A DNA stretch of 22,009 bases from contig CAMFEN010000002.1 in NCBI GenBank assembly GCA_945949375.1, positions 1 through 22,009 of the forward strand, given 5' to 3'. The notes below the pieces were generated by a model. The model saw only the letters and a program-made list of their open reading frames with translations, had not been told where the DNA came from and made no database searches. Positions 6,581 to 15,800 of this stretch are shown piece after piece. A program made the translations under genes and the position numbers. Within the stretch, counting starts at the first letter, position 1; each line of letters opens with the position of its first letter. This stretch comes from an uncultured Bacteroidales bacterium (lineage in GTDB: Bacteria; Bacteroidota; Bacteroidia; Bacteroidales; Paludibacteraceae).

Positions 6581-8055
6581 ATTCGATTTTTAGTAATATT
6601 CGATATCAACCGCTTCGTCCGCAGGCGTATTTTCCCGTGTGGTTTGCCCATCAAGGCTTGATGGTGTTCTTCATCGTATGGATACTATGTACGAAACTAT
6701 TCGGATATGGTATGGAGGTGCGCTACGCTATCGTTGCTGCGCTCTCAACCACCTTGTTTTTTATAGGTGGAAAGGTGCTGTATAAGAATAATTGCCGCTC
6801 ATCGGAGAAATTGTTTATCAAGCGCGTCTTTTGGGTGGGATTTGCCGTGCGGCTCTGTTGGGTATTCTATTGCTATTTCTATTTCAATGAGGCTTATTAT
6901 GGGCAAAAGATTGGCGATACTGCCGATACTGTGTGGTATGTTGAGTTTGGACAAGATATCGCCCGATGGATACAGAATGGTTTTGAGATATCCTTTGAGC
7001 AGGTTCGGGCAAACAATGCTGCTGCAATAGACGATTGTGGATATCCCTTTTGGTTGGCAATCATATACCTGCTTGTAGGAGTAGAGAATGATGTGTTCGT
7101 GCCGATGTTGGTAAAATGTGTGGTATCCGCCTTGTCCGCCATCCTTATTTATAGAATCGGGCAACGACACTTTGGTGAGTTTGCAGGACGCGTGGCAGGA
7201 ATTTTCGTGGCACTCAATCCGAATATCATCTATTGGTGTGGCACTATGTATAAAGAAGCGGAGCTGGTTTTTCTTTGTTGCCTGTTTATCAATGAGATGG
7301 ATAAAGCATTGGGGCGTAACACCAAGTTAACCTTCAAAGCGCTATTACCTGCAACTATGATAGGTCTATATCTGTTCTTCTACCGTTCTGCACTCGGCTT
7401 GGTGGCTTTTTTAGCAATGTTCTCGCATGTGGTCCTGGCAAGCCAAAAGATCATCAGTTGGGGGAAAAAGGTATTGGCGGGAGTGATGGTGGCTGCCGTG
7501 TTGTTGATAGGAATGGGGGAGAATATACGTTACCAAACACGAAAGGTGGTAGAAACAGTCCAATCAGATGCACAGCAGCAAGATATGGCGCATCGCTCGA
7601 AAATGAAAGGAGGTAACTCATTTGCAAAATATGCCGGCGCGGCTGTGTTTGCACCATTGATTTTCACAATACCGTTCCCTACGTTTAATATGGCGAATGA
7701 AAGTCAGGTGTTGCAAATGGAGTTGTCCGGCGGAAACTTTATCAAGAATCTGCTATCGTTCTTTGTTATCTTGTCCTTGCTTGTGTTGCTGTTTAGTGGG
7801 GAATGGCGAAAGCATGTGTTCATTATTGCGTACACTTGTGGTTATTTAGCCTGCTTGACGCTAAGTAACTTTGCGCATTCCAGCCGCTTTCATATGCCTA
7901 TTTGGCCCATGTTGATGCTTTTTGGCGCTTTTGGAATAAGCCTTGTACAGCAGAACAAGAAATGGAAAAAAATGTGGCCGATAATGTTGATAGCCGAAGT
8001 GGCGATTTGTGTGGCATGGAATTGGTTTAAACTCAAAGGAAGAGGAATGATATAA
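6577..8055 (+). CDS. Multi-span membrane protein, GT-C-like glycosyltransferase or polymerase
   Basis: A 492-residue integral membrane protein with about ten hydrophobic spans, starting near residue 25. The first large periplasmic-type loop contains acidic residues in IGDTADTVWYVEFGQDIARW, and later loops carry NPNIIYWCGTMYKEAE. This layout is typical of PMT/ArnT-like GT-C enzymes that use polyprenyl-phosphate sugars. In this locus a Wzy-type polymerase is the main alternative, because no other polymerase candidate is visible. The ATG overlaps the stop of the preceding GT2. The C-terminus is basic and ends just after the last span. Confidence 0.75.
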   Translation: MNSIFSNIRYQPLRPQAYFPVWFAHQGLMVFFIVWILCTKLFGYGMEVRYAIVAALSTTLFFIGGKVLYKNNCRSSEKLFIKRVFWVGFAVRLCWVFYCYFYFNEAYYGQKIGDTADTVWYVEFGQDIARWIQNGFEISFEQVRANNAAAIDDCGYPFWLAIIYLLVGVENDVFVPMLVKCVVSALSAILIYRIGQRHFGEFAGRVAGIFVALNPNIIYWCGTMYKEAELVFLCCLFINEMDKALGRNTKLTFKALLPATMIGLYLFFYRSALGLVAFLAMFSHVVLASQKIISWGKKVLAGVMVAAVLLIGMGENIRYQTRKVVETVQSDAQQQDMAHRSKMKGGNSFAKYAGAAVFAPLIFTIPFPTFNMANESQVLQMELSGGNFIKNLLSFFVILSLLVLLFSGEWRKHVFIIAYTCGYLACLTLSNFAHSSRFHMPIWPMLMLFGAFGISLVQQNKKWKKMWPIMLIAEVAICVAWNWFKLKGRGMI

Positions 8056-8092
8056 TAGCAGGAATGAAATCATTTGAAATACCCTTTTAGTT

Positions 8093-9088
8093 ATGTCTTC
8101 ATGGCAAAAGAATAGTAAATTAAGTTTTATAGTTCCGGTGTATGGCGTGGAACTTTATCTGCGGAAGTGCGTGGATAGTCTGCTTCGTCAAAACTATGAG
8201 AACTATGAGATTATTCTGGTGGACGATGATAGTAATGATGCTTGTCCTGCTATATGTGATGAGTATGCAGCGTTGCACGAACGAATCACTGTAATCCATC
8301 GTGAGAATGGAGGACTGAGTGCCGCACGAAACACAGGTATTGCAGCTGCAAAAGGAGACTATGTGTGTTTTGTGGATAGCGATGATTTCTGGGAGGAAAA
8401 TGTGCTGGGTGAACTGATGGAGCAGGTGGAGCAAGAGCAATTGGAAGTGCTACGCTTTGACTTTCAGAATGTACGCATACAGAATGGACATTACGAAGTT
8501 TTTGAACCTTATAAGCAACATCATCCGGTGGATTATAATGCGGAGGTGGTTACAGGATTGGAATACTTAAACCATCGGATGTGGTATCAAACCTACGCAT
8601 GCCAGTGGATACTGAGCATCGATATTGCTAAGCAGGAACTATTTACGGAGCATATTCATTTTGAAGATGTTGATTGGACACCGAGGATGATGCTGCGTGC
8701 AAGGCGGGTGAATAGTACTCTAACGGTAGTCTATAACTATTTGCAGCGAGAGGGGGGAATTACAGGAACAAAAGGGGTAGAGAAAAAGAAAAAGAATATA
8801 GAAGACCAATATATCGTGCTTCAAGGGCTGAATAGACTCTATGCGGAGCATAGCGATTGTATTTGGCTAAGAAATATGATGAGCTCGCTCACATCCGGAA
8901 TACTGACGAGCGCATCCGGCATCTCCTTCCTTTTGGCATCCGAGTATGTCCGAAAACTAAAGGCAGAAGGCGTGTTCCCCTTGCGCATAGATAATCAAGG
9001 AAGAACATTTGCCAGACGGGCTAAGTTAACAAACATAAACCCTTATTTATACTGCCTTGTCAGTCGAATTAGCAGAATGATACGATGA
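8093..9088 (+). CDS. Family 2 glycosyltransferase (EpsJ-like)
   Basis: A 331-residue GT-A glycosyltransferase. Landmarks are SFIVPVYGVELYLRKCVDSL at the N-terminus, LVDDDSND (42-49), ENGGLSAARNTGI (71-83) and FVDSDD (93-98), which carries the metal-binding DxD. This is the classic capsule/EPS GT2 pattern. The C-terminal half, with HFEDVDWTPRMML and YNYLQREGGITG, resembles acceptor-side regions of the group. It begins 37 nt after the membrane protein and overlaps the next gene by 4 nt. Donor and acceptor are unknown. Confidence 0.9.
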   Translation: MSSWQKNSKLSFIVPVYGVELYLRKCVDSLLRQNYENYEIILVDDDSNDACPAICDEYAALHERITVIHRENGGLSAARNTGIAAAKGDYVCFVDSDDFWEENVLGELMEQVEQEQLEVLRFDFQNVRIQNGHYEVFEPYKQHHPVDYNAEVVTGLEYLNHRMWYQTYACQWILSIDIAKQELFTEHIHFEDVDWTPRMMLRARRVNSTLTVVYNYLQREGGITGTKGVEKKKKNIEDQYIVLQGLNRLYAEHSDCIWLRNMMSSLTSGILTSASGISFLLASEYVRKLKAEGVFPLRIDNQGRTFARRAKLTNINPYLYCLVSRISRMIR

Positions 9089-10035
9089 AGATATTGTTTG
9101 TAGCATCCGGCAGGTCCGGAGGTGTGAATGCCATTGTTAAGAATCAGGGTGAATCTCTTCGAAAAGAAGGAGTAGATGTGGCGTATTTTGTGGTGAAGCA
9201 GTATGGAGTCAAAGGTTACATAAAGACCATACCGACACTCAGAAAGACCATCCGAGAAATCAAACCGGATGTGGTGCATGCCCACTATGGCTGGTGCGCA
9301 TATATCAGTTCACTGGCGTTGGCTGGTTTGGATATACCCATGGTGGCATCGCTGATGGGAAATGATATCCTTGACCATAAATGGTATCCATGGATGGCAC
9401 AGGTGTTCAGAAAACTATTCCGATGGCAAGCCACGATTGTTAAGTCGCAGGAGATGCGTAATCGAGTGGGAATACCGCAGGCAATGGTTATTCCGAACGG
9501 AGTGAATATGAAACTCTTTCGAGAGTTAAACCAAGAGGAGTGCCGAAATCAGATGGGATGGAGCAAAGATAAGTGGCATGTGCTCTTCTTGGGCAGACGC
9601 ACTGATACCCGTAAAAATTATCCATTGGCAGAGGAGGCGGTGGCTTTGCTCAATAAGCAATATACGCACATAAGAACGATAGAGAGACATTGTTTGGAGG
9701 GCTACAAAAACGAGGATACACCTGTGGTATATAATGCGGCGGATGCGGCCATATTACCGAGTTTCTATGAAGGAAGTGCCAACGCACTTAAGGAGACAAT
9801 GGCGTGTGGGGTGCCGCTTGTGGCGACACCTTGTGGAGATGCCGAGGAACGACTGCTGCGAGTAACCGGTTCGGCTTGCTCCAAAACATATCAAGTAGAG
9901 GAGATCGCAACGCTGCTCGAGAAAGCACTGAAATGGGAAGGAAAAACCAATGGAAGACAAATCTTACAAGAGGACGGATTGAGTAGTAAGCAAGTGGCTG
10001 AACAATTAATTCAAATCTATACAATAAGAAAATGA
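9085..10035 (+). CDS. Family 4 glycosyltransferase
   Basis: A 316-residue GT-B enzyme. The N-terminal domain has SGRSGGVNAIVKNQGE and DVVHAHYGW (62-70); the C-terminal donor domain has MVIPNGVNMKLF (134-145), VLFLGRRTDTRKNYP and the nucleotide-sugar motif FYEGSANALKETMACGVPLV, where E229 and E237 form the E-x7-E pair. It is shorter than a typical GT4 of 350-400 residues because the region between the GRR strand and the E-x7-E motif is compact. Overlaps on both sides (4 nt each) show tight operon packing. Confidence 0.9.
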   Translation: MKILFVASGRSGGVNAIVKNQGESLRKEGVDVAYFVVKQYGVKGYIKTIPTLRKTIREIKPDVVHAHYGWCAYISSLALAGLDIPMVASLMGNDILDHKWYPWMAQVFRKLFRWQATIVKSQEMRNRVGIPQAMVIPNGVNMKLFRELNQEECRNQMGWSKDKWHVLFLGRRTDTRKNYPLAEEAVALLNKQYTHIRTIERHCLEGYKNEDTPVVYNAADAAILPSFYEGSANALKETMACGVPLVATPCGDAEERLLRVTGSACSKTYQVEEIATLLEKALKWEGKTNGRQILQEDGLSSKQVAEQLIQIYTIRK

Positions 10036-11141
10036 AAGTAGCATATACGATAGGTGCATTGGCGAGAGGAGGAGCAGAAAATCTGCTACTTGATGTTTTT
10101 CGGAATATACAGGAATCCTCCATAGATGCTGTGTTAATCCATCGCCATGGTGGTCCTATGCAAGACGAATTCGATAAAAGTGGTGTAAAAAGAATTCAAC
10201 TTACTCACAGAAAAGGACACCTGCTACAATATTTGTGGGCATATAGAAAAATCATCCGCGCAGAGAAGGTGGATATCATTCATGCACAGCATTTACTGGA
10301 TAGTATATATGGTCGATTAGCTGTAGGAAAAAAGTACCCTATCGTATTGACTTTTCATGGTTCCGAGGGCTGTATGTGCAGTAGATGTACGGCTATGTTA
10401 TATAGAATAGCAATGTTGTGTGCAAACAAAATATGTTTTGTCAGCGATACGCAACGTAAGATGTATATTGCACGATATGGTTCTTTGGTTGAGAAGAAGA
10501 GTGTAGTGGTCTATAACGGAATAGACTTTGGTAAGTTTGAAACTGCATGTGTGAAGGACAATGATCAAAAGCCCAAAGAGCGTATTGGGGATGCGAAACT
10601 ATGTATGGTGGGGAATTTTAACTCCGTAAGGAATCACATGGTCGTTTGTCAAGCATTGGCAAAATTGAAGGATATGCCGATATGCTTCTACTTTATAGGT
10701 GGAAAAATAGAAAATGAAGCAGATAAGTATGATGCGTGTGTTGCATTTTGTAAAGAGAATGGTTTGAATGTGGAGTTTATGGGGCAGAGAAAGGATGTCC
10801 CGGAGTTGCTGCGAGAGATGGATGGGTTTGTGTATGCCAGTAGAACTGATACTTTCGGCATTGCTGTTATAGAGGCCATGGCGGCAGGTCTTCCGGTGGT
10901 TGTGAACGATTGGTCTGTTATGCAGGAAGTGTGCGATGGAGCACCCGCTGTTTGGATGTACGAAAGTAGGGATGTGAACGATTGTGCCGACCGAATGAAA
11001 GACCTAATTAACGATATACAAACCTACAATCAAAAATTACAGATTAGATGTGAGCGGCAAGCCCTATGGGTACGTGAGAGATTCTCTATACAAAACCATA
11101 TTAAACAATTGGAGAAAGTGTATGTGTGGAATATACGGTAG
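10032..11141 (+). CDS. Family 4 glycosyltransferase
   Basis: A 369-residue GT-B retaining glycosyltransferase. The N-terminal IGALARGGAENLLLDVFRN is a typical acceptor-domain loop; DIIHAQHLL and VLTFHGSEG follow. VVVYNGIDFGKF starts the donor domain, and DTFGIAVIEAMAAGLPVV is the nucleotide-sugar motif, with Asp in place of the first Glu of E-x7-E. A CMCSRC cluster near residue 115 is unusual and might bind metal. The gene overlaps its predecessor by 4 nt. The coding sequence is more A+T rich than the first genes of the operon by eye. Confidence 0.9.
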   Translation: MKVAYTIGALARGGAENLLLDVFRNIQESSIDAVLIHRHGGPMQDEFDKSGVKRIQLTHRKGHLLQYLWAYRKIIRAEKVDIIHAQHLLDSIYGRLAVGKKYPIVLTFHGSEGCMCSRCTAMLYRIAMLCANKICFVSDTQRKMYIARYGSLVEKKSVVVYNGIDFGKFETACVKDNDQKPKERIGDAKLCMVGNFNSVRNHMVVCQALAKLKDMPICFYFIGGKIENEADKYDACVAFCKENGLNVEFMGQRKDVPELLREMDGFVYASRTDTFGIAVIEAMAAGLPVVVNDWSVMQEVCDGAPAVWMYESRDVNDCADRMKDLINDIQTYNQKLQIRCERQALWVRERFSIQNHIKQLEKVYVWNIR

Positions 11142-11177
11142 TACTAAAATGCTCTAAAAAAAGACTTAAATAAAAGT

Positions 11178-12059
11178 ATGCAGTGGTATAGATTAATTAT
11201 GGGAGTCTTGCGAAGGTTCCGGATTCCATATCTACTTTCGGATGAGTGTAAAGTAAAACTATGGTATTGGTTAAGCTTCGGAAAAACAATAAATTTGAAG
11301 AATCCCCAAACATACTCAGAGAAATTGCAGTGGCTGAAACTATACGACCACAATCCAAAATACACGATGATGGTGGATAAGTATGCCGTGAAGCAATGGG
11401 TATCTGATACAATAGGGGAGCAATATGTCATACCGACTATTGGCGTGTGGGATAGGTTTGAAGAAGTATGTTTAGACAGTCTCCCTGAGAAATTCGTACT
11501 TAAAACCACGCAAGGATGTGGTAATAATGGTGTGGCTGTGGTGAAGAGCAAAAGTGTAGTAAACATGGCAGAAATAGCCTCTAAGTTTCGAAAGGCGGGT
11601 AGAAGAAATGCTTATAAAATGTTGGGCGAATGGCCGTATAAAGATGTGGCGCCACGGATTTTAGCAGAGAAATATATGGAGGACCAATATGGGGAACTGC
11701 GCGACTATAAGTTCTTCTGTTTTGATGGAAAAGTAAAGGCGATGTTTATTGCCTCGGGGCGCTCAAAGGGGCAAGTGTGCTTTGATTTCTATGATGAGAA
11801 GTTTAATTATCTAAATATAGAGCATGGACATCCCACTACTAATGGAAGTCCTACAAAACCGCTTGCTTGGGAGGAGATGATATGTATAGCGGAGAAACTA
11901 TCCGTAGGAATTCCCCATGTACGAGTGGATTTGTATGAAGTGGATGGACATCCGTATTTTGGTGAAATGACATTCTATCACCATGGGGGATTAGTCCCTT
12001 TCAAGCCTGCAAAGTGGGATAAGATATTTGGCGATTGGATAAAACTGCCTATAAGATGA
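11178..12059 (+). CDS. TupA-like ATP-grasp enzyme
   Basis: A 293-residue protein of the ATPgrasp_TupA family, named for a protein in teichuronopeptide synthesis. Features are YSEKLQWLKLYDHNPKYT near residue 50, KTTQGCGNNGVAVV (109-122) as the glycine-rich ATP loop, RDYKFFCFDGKVKAMF, and the C-terminal VRVDLYEVDGHPYFGEMTFY with the metal-ligand Asp and Glu. ATP-grasp enzymes form an acyl-phosphate and join a carboxylate to an amine or similar nucleophile. In a locus with UDP-galacturonate synthesis, linking an amino compound to a uronic acid is an attractive inference. The stop overlaps the start of the FkbH-like gene (ATGA at 12056). Confidence 0.87.
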   Translation: MQWYRLIMGVLRRFRIPYLLSDECKVKLWYWLSFGKTINLKNPQTYSEKLQWLKLYDHNPKYTMMVDKYAVKQWVSDTIGEQYVIPTIGVWDRFEEVCLDSLPEKFVLKTTQGCGNNGVAVVKSKSVVNMAEIASKFRKAGRRNAYKMLGEWPYKDVAPRILAEKYMEDQYGELRDYKFFCFDGKVKAMFIASGRSKGQVCFDFYDEKFNYLNIEHGHPTTNGSPTKPLAWEEMICIAEKLSVGIPHVRVDLYEVDGHPYFGEMTFYHHGGLVPFKPAKWDKIFGDWIKLPIR

Positions 12060-13960
12060 TAGATATAAAAACTATAAAACTTGTAGTATGGGATTTGGAC
12101 GATACATTTTGGTCCGGAACCATCAGTGAAGGGGAAATAACCCCTATTGCGGCACATGTACAGTTGATACACGACTTGACGGATTGTGGTATCATTAATA
12201 CTATCTGTTCGAAGAACGACCAAGACATAACAGAGAAGAAATTGCGTGAACTGGGCGTATGGGAAGAATTCGTCTTCGCCAGCATTAATTGGGATAATAA
12301 AGCCATGCGGCTACAAGCACAAATAGATGGGATGGCGCTACGTCCGGCTAATGTGTTGTTCATAGACGATAATCATTTTAATCTACAGGAAGCACAACAC
12401 GCAATGCCGATGTTGCAGGTAGCCGAACCGCAAGATGCAATACCCGAATTGATAAGGCAAGTGGCTGCAGCAGAGAAGAAGGATTTGACACATAAGCGTT
12501 TGGGGCAATATAAGGTATTAGAGCAAAAAGCTAAGGTGAGTTTGTCGTATGAATCTGGTGAAGACTTTCTATATGCTACCCAAATCAAAGTGCGGATGGT
12601 AGAGCTAAGAGAAAATGTGAGTGAGCAATTATTGTTAAGATTGCATGAATTGGTGATGCGTACTAATCAGCTGAACTTCACGAAGAACCGATGTCCGATA
12701 GGTGAATTAAGACAGCGGATTGAAGACTCGAAATATAGATGCGGATATGTGGAGGTGCATGATAAGTTCGGAGACTATGGAATAGTTGGATTCTATGTCC
12801 TAAACATGGAAGCAAACGAATTGGAACATTTCCTATTCAGTTGCCGTACTATGGGGCAGAAAATAGAACAATGGGTATATGCACAACTGCGATTTCCGAG
12901 ACTAAAGGTAGTAGGCGAAGTACGTACGCAATTGAATACAACAGAAGTGCCGGGTTGGATTAACCAAGTTCCTACTCCCTCTCAAGAAGAAACAATTTCG
13001 CACAAAAGTGAGCGAAAGAAAGCAAAATCAAAAGGAAAAATTTTGTTGAAAGGACCTTGCGATTTGTCGAATTCAGAGGTGTATATTAAGAATCTTGAGC
13101 AGTTTGATACGGATTTTGCCTATGTAACAGAAAAGGGGCAGATTATAGAAGCACATAATCATTCCGTTATGATAGCCGGACTGATGGAATATACGGAGGA
13201 GGATAGGAGAGTATTGTCAGAGGAATGTTGTTTCGTGGATCCTAAAATGTTTGACGGGCGATTCTTTACAAATCAGTATGATGTGATATTCTTAAGTTCG
13301 CTAATAGAGTATAATTTAAAGATTTATCGGCGAAAAGGGTCAGAGCTAAAGATTCCGTTCGGTTCTGCAGCACAAGACCTAACGAATCCTAAGCATTGGG
13401 ATAGTTTGGTAGAAGGGAGGCTGTATTGTAGTCAAAACAAGTTTACGAAAGCCTATTTACAATCGTTTGCTGAGAAATACGAAAATATTGAACCTACCAG
13501 TCCGGAGACTTATAAGGATTTTTTGCAGAAGACCTTAGCTTGGTTGAGCAATGACACAACGCTATGTATTATTCTGGGTGCTACAAAGTTCTACGATGAA
13601 CAAGATAATCAGGCAGCATTTCATCGAGAAATAAACAAGGTAGTAAAAGCATTAGCCGCAGAAAACCCCAGATTGAGATATATCGAATTAGATTCGTTTA
13701 TCCATACTCCTAAAGATTATGATGGTTCGATTGATCATTTTACAACCCGCGTGTATTATGACATCTCTCAGGCAATGGTAGCAACCATAGAAGAAGTAAC
13801 CGGCAATAGAGTAGAAAAATATAGTAGGGCAAAAATATGGGTGGATCAATTTATGGTGAATGGTAGGAAAATCGTCAAAAAGCATGTGGGGGGGGTAAAA
13901 CGAAGTTATATGGCATTCTTCAAAAGATATATCTTAAAATTAGGCATAAAAGGAGCCTAA
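12056..13960 (+). CDS. FkbH-like HAD-IIIC phosphatase with C-terminal SGNH-like domain
   Basis: A 634-residue multidomain protein. The HAD domain opens with KLVVWDLDDTFWSG (catalytic D13 and D15) and includes VLFIDDNHFNLQEA. A GNAT-like middle region contains MRTNQLNFTKNR and YGIVGFYVL, the FkbH signature. The C-terminal part (about 330-600), with LKGPCDLSN, RYIELDSFI and GSIDHFTTRVYYD, resembles an SGNH hydrolase. FkbH proteins load glyceryl groups onto a carrier protein in polyketide pathways; no carrier-protein gene is visible here, so the actual acceptor is unknown. I prefer ATG 12056 (ATGA overlap) over 12035, which would add seven residues. A run of eight G lies near the 3' end. Confidence 0.85.
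   Translation: MIDIKTIKLVVWDLDDTFWSGTISEGEITPIAAHVQLIHDLTDCGIINTICSKNDQDITEKKLRELGVWEEFVFASINWDNKAMRLQAQIDGMALRPANVLFIDDNHFNLQEAQHAMPMLQVAEPQDAIPELIRQVAAAEKKDLTHKRLGQYKVLEQKAKVSLSYESGEDFLYATQIKVRMVELRENVSEQLLLRLHELVMRTNQLNFTKNRCPIGELRQRIEDSKYRCGYVEVHDKFGDYGIVGFYVLNMEANELEHFLFSCRTMGQKIEQWVYAQLRFPRLKVVGEVRTQLNTTEVPGWINQVPTPSQEETISHKSERKKAKSKGKILLKGPCDLSNSEVYIKNLEQFDTDFAYVTEKGQIIEAHNHSVMIAGLMEYTEEDRRVLSEECCFVDPKMFDGRFFTNQYDVIFLSSLIEYNLKIYRRKGSELKIPFGSAAQDLTNPKHWDSLVEGRLYCSQNKFTKAYLQSFAEKYENIEPTSPETYKDFLQKTLAWLSNDTTLCIILGATKFYDEQDNQAAFHREINKVVKALAAENPRLRYIELDSFIHTPKDYDGSIDHFTTRVYYDISQAMVATIEEVTGNRVEKYSRAKIWVDQFMVNGRKIVKKHVGGVKRSYMAFFKRYILKLGIKGA
13888..13895 (+). repeat. G8 homopolymer in the fkbH-like gene
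   Basis: Eight consecutive G bases fall within codons for HVGGVK, about 20 codons before the stop. Slippage would change only the C-terminal tail, so the effect on the protein may be mild. Confidence 0.9.
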
Positions 13961-13972
13961 AGCAATAGTACT

Positions 13973-15796
13973 ATGTGCGGAATAGCAGGTATCGTAAAAT
14001 ATAACAATCAAAAAGCCGAAGAAGCACGACTGCTACAGATGATGCATCGGATGAAGTATCGTGGTCCGAATGATGAAGGTATCTTCATAGCCGATGGAGT
14101 GGGGTTGGGACATGTGCGTCTCAGTATCTTGGACTTGTCGCCGGCAGGGCATCAGCCTATGGAGAACGAACGGTATGCGTTGGTGCTCAATGGCGAGGTC
14201 TACAACTATGTGGAGTTGCGGGAGGAACTAATCGTGCTGGGGCATACATTCCATACCCAAACAGATACAGAGGTGCTGCTTGAGGCATACACCGAATGGG
14301 GAGTCAATTGTTTGGACAGACTAAATGGGATGTTCGCGTTTGCCGTATATGATAAGTTGACGAAAGATGTGGTGATAGTGCGCGACCGATTTGGTGTGAA
14401 ACCGCTATATTACTACGAAGGCAAAGACGAGTTGATTTTTGCCTCGGAGATCCCTCCTATTTTAGAGGTGTATGGTCAAAAGAATACAGCGAACGACCAA
14501 GCTGTTTTCGACTACTTGGTGTTTAACCGTACAGACCAAACGGAGGAGACTTTTTTTAGGGATATCAAGAAACTGCAGCACGGATGCTATATGCGGGTGG
14601 AGGGTGCACGGTGCACGGTGCACAAATGGTATAACTTGGCAGAGCGAGTAGCCGCTGCCACCATCAAAAGCAATACTGAAACCTATATCAAGGAATTGGA
14701 TAGTGCCGTAGAGATGAGGCTAAGAAGCGATGTGCCGGTAGGAGTCTGCTTGAGTGGAGGTCTGGATTCAAGCACAATAGCATCGCTACTCGTCAAGCAC
14801 TTCGGAAAAGAGGATATCAGCACTTTCTCTGCCGTATATGGAAAAGAAAATAATGCAGATGAGTCAAGGTTCATTGAACTATACAAGGGGCATTTAAGGA
14901 ATATGTATTACACCGTGCCGACTGCCGATACATTGTTGGAAGATATGGACGACTTCATTCGCTCGCATGCAGAACCATTACCAAGCACTGGACCGTATGC
15001 GCAATACCGAGTGATGAAATTGGCGAAGGAACATGTAACCGTAACATTAGATGGACAAGGGGCGGATGAAGAGTTGGCAGGTTATCACTATTTTTACGGT
15101 CTATATTACAAGAGTCTGCTTAAGAAGTTCCGTGTGGGTACCTTGTTGAAAGAAATGGTGCTTTACATACAGTTGCACAAATCGTTGTATGCGTTAAAGA
15201 CCTTCCTGTTTTTCCTCTTACCATCGCGTATGCGCACAAAGGCACGTCTGCAGGAACGAGCGTATGTGAATAAAGAGTTTGCAAAAAAGCATAAGGATAG
15301 TGTGATAGCTGATTCCCTTTATGGTTCGCAAACCATGCAGGAGGCGCTGGTGAACCATTTTGAATATAAGTTGGAGCACTTGCTGAAATGGAATGACCGA
15401 AACTCGATGGCATTCTCAATAGAGAGTCGTACACCTTTCTTGGACTACCGATTGGTAGAATATACTTTGCGCACAGAAGATAGTGCTAAGATTAAGAATG
15501 GTTACACAAAAAGTATCCTGCGCGAAGCAATGAAAGGAATACTTCCCGAACCCATCCGGCTGCGCAGAGACAAAAAAGGCTTTTCCACGCCTCAAGATGA
15601 GTGGTTCAGAGAGGATAGATTTCAAAAACTGGTTCGAGAGACGTTGGATAGTAAGATTTGTCGAGAGCGTGGATATATTGATGTAGATGCTGCATTGGCA
15701 TTGTATGACAAACACATACGGAAGGAAATCAATATAGCAAAGGACATCTGGAAATGGGTGAACCTGGAGTTGTGGTTTAGAATGTTTATTGATTAG
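13973..15796 (+). CDS. asnB: Asparagine synthase-like glutamine amidotransferase
   Basis: A 607-residue class II glutamine amidotransferase with synthetase domain. MCGIAGI places the catalytic Cys at position 2; RGPNDEG and LNGEVYNY complete the glutaminase half (about 1-190). The PP-loop ATP pyrophosphatase motif SGGLDSS is at 261-267, and NDRNSMAFSIESRTPFLDYRLVE is the typical substrate-site segment. The product could be free asparagine, but homologues in O-antigen and capsule loci (WbpS type) are thought to amidate sugar carboxylates. Here the UDP-glucuronate 4-epimerase gene follows directly, favouring uronamide formation. The gene starts 12 nt after the fkbH-like stop. Confidence 0.9.
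   Translation: MCGIAGIVKYNNQKAEEARLLQMMHRMKYRGPNDEGIFIADGVGLGHVRLSILDLSPAGHQPMENERYALVLNGEVYNYVELREELIVLGHTFHTQTDTEVLLEAYTEWGVNCLDRLNGMFAFAVYDKLTKDVVIVRDRFGVKPLYYYEGKDELIFASEIPPILEVYGQKNTANDQAVFDYLVFNRTDQTEETFFRDIKKLQHGCYMRVEGARCTVHKWYNLAERVAAATIKSNTETYIKELDSAVEMRLRSDVPVGVCLSGGLDSSTIASLLVKHFGKEDISTFSAVYGKENNADESRFIELYKGHLRNMYYTVPTADTLLEDMDDFIRSHAEPLPSTGPYAQYRVMKLAKEHVTVTLDGQGADEELAGYHYFYGLYYKSLLKKFRVGTLLKEMVLYIQLHKSLYALKTFLFFLLPSRMRTKARLQERAYVNKEFAKKHKDSVIADSLYGSQTMQEALVNHFEYKLEHLLKWNDRNSMAFSIESRTPFLDYRLVEYTLRTEDSAKIKNGYTKSILREAMKGILPEPIRLRRDKKGFSTPQDEWFREDRFQKLVRETLDSKICRERGYIDVDAALALYDKHIRKEINIAKDIWKWVNLELWFRMFID
14603..14623 (+). repeat. 7-bp tandem repeat (three copies) in the asnB-like gene
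   Basis: GGTGCAC is repeated three times without gap, coding for residues around 211-217 in the linker between glutaminase and synthetase domains. As 7 is not a multiple of 3, gain or loss of one unit would shift the frame and inactivate the synthetase domain. Confidence 0.9.
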
Positions 15797-15800
15797 TAAT

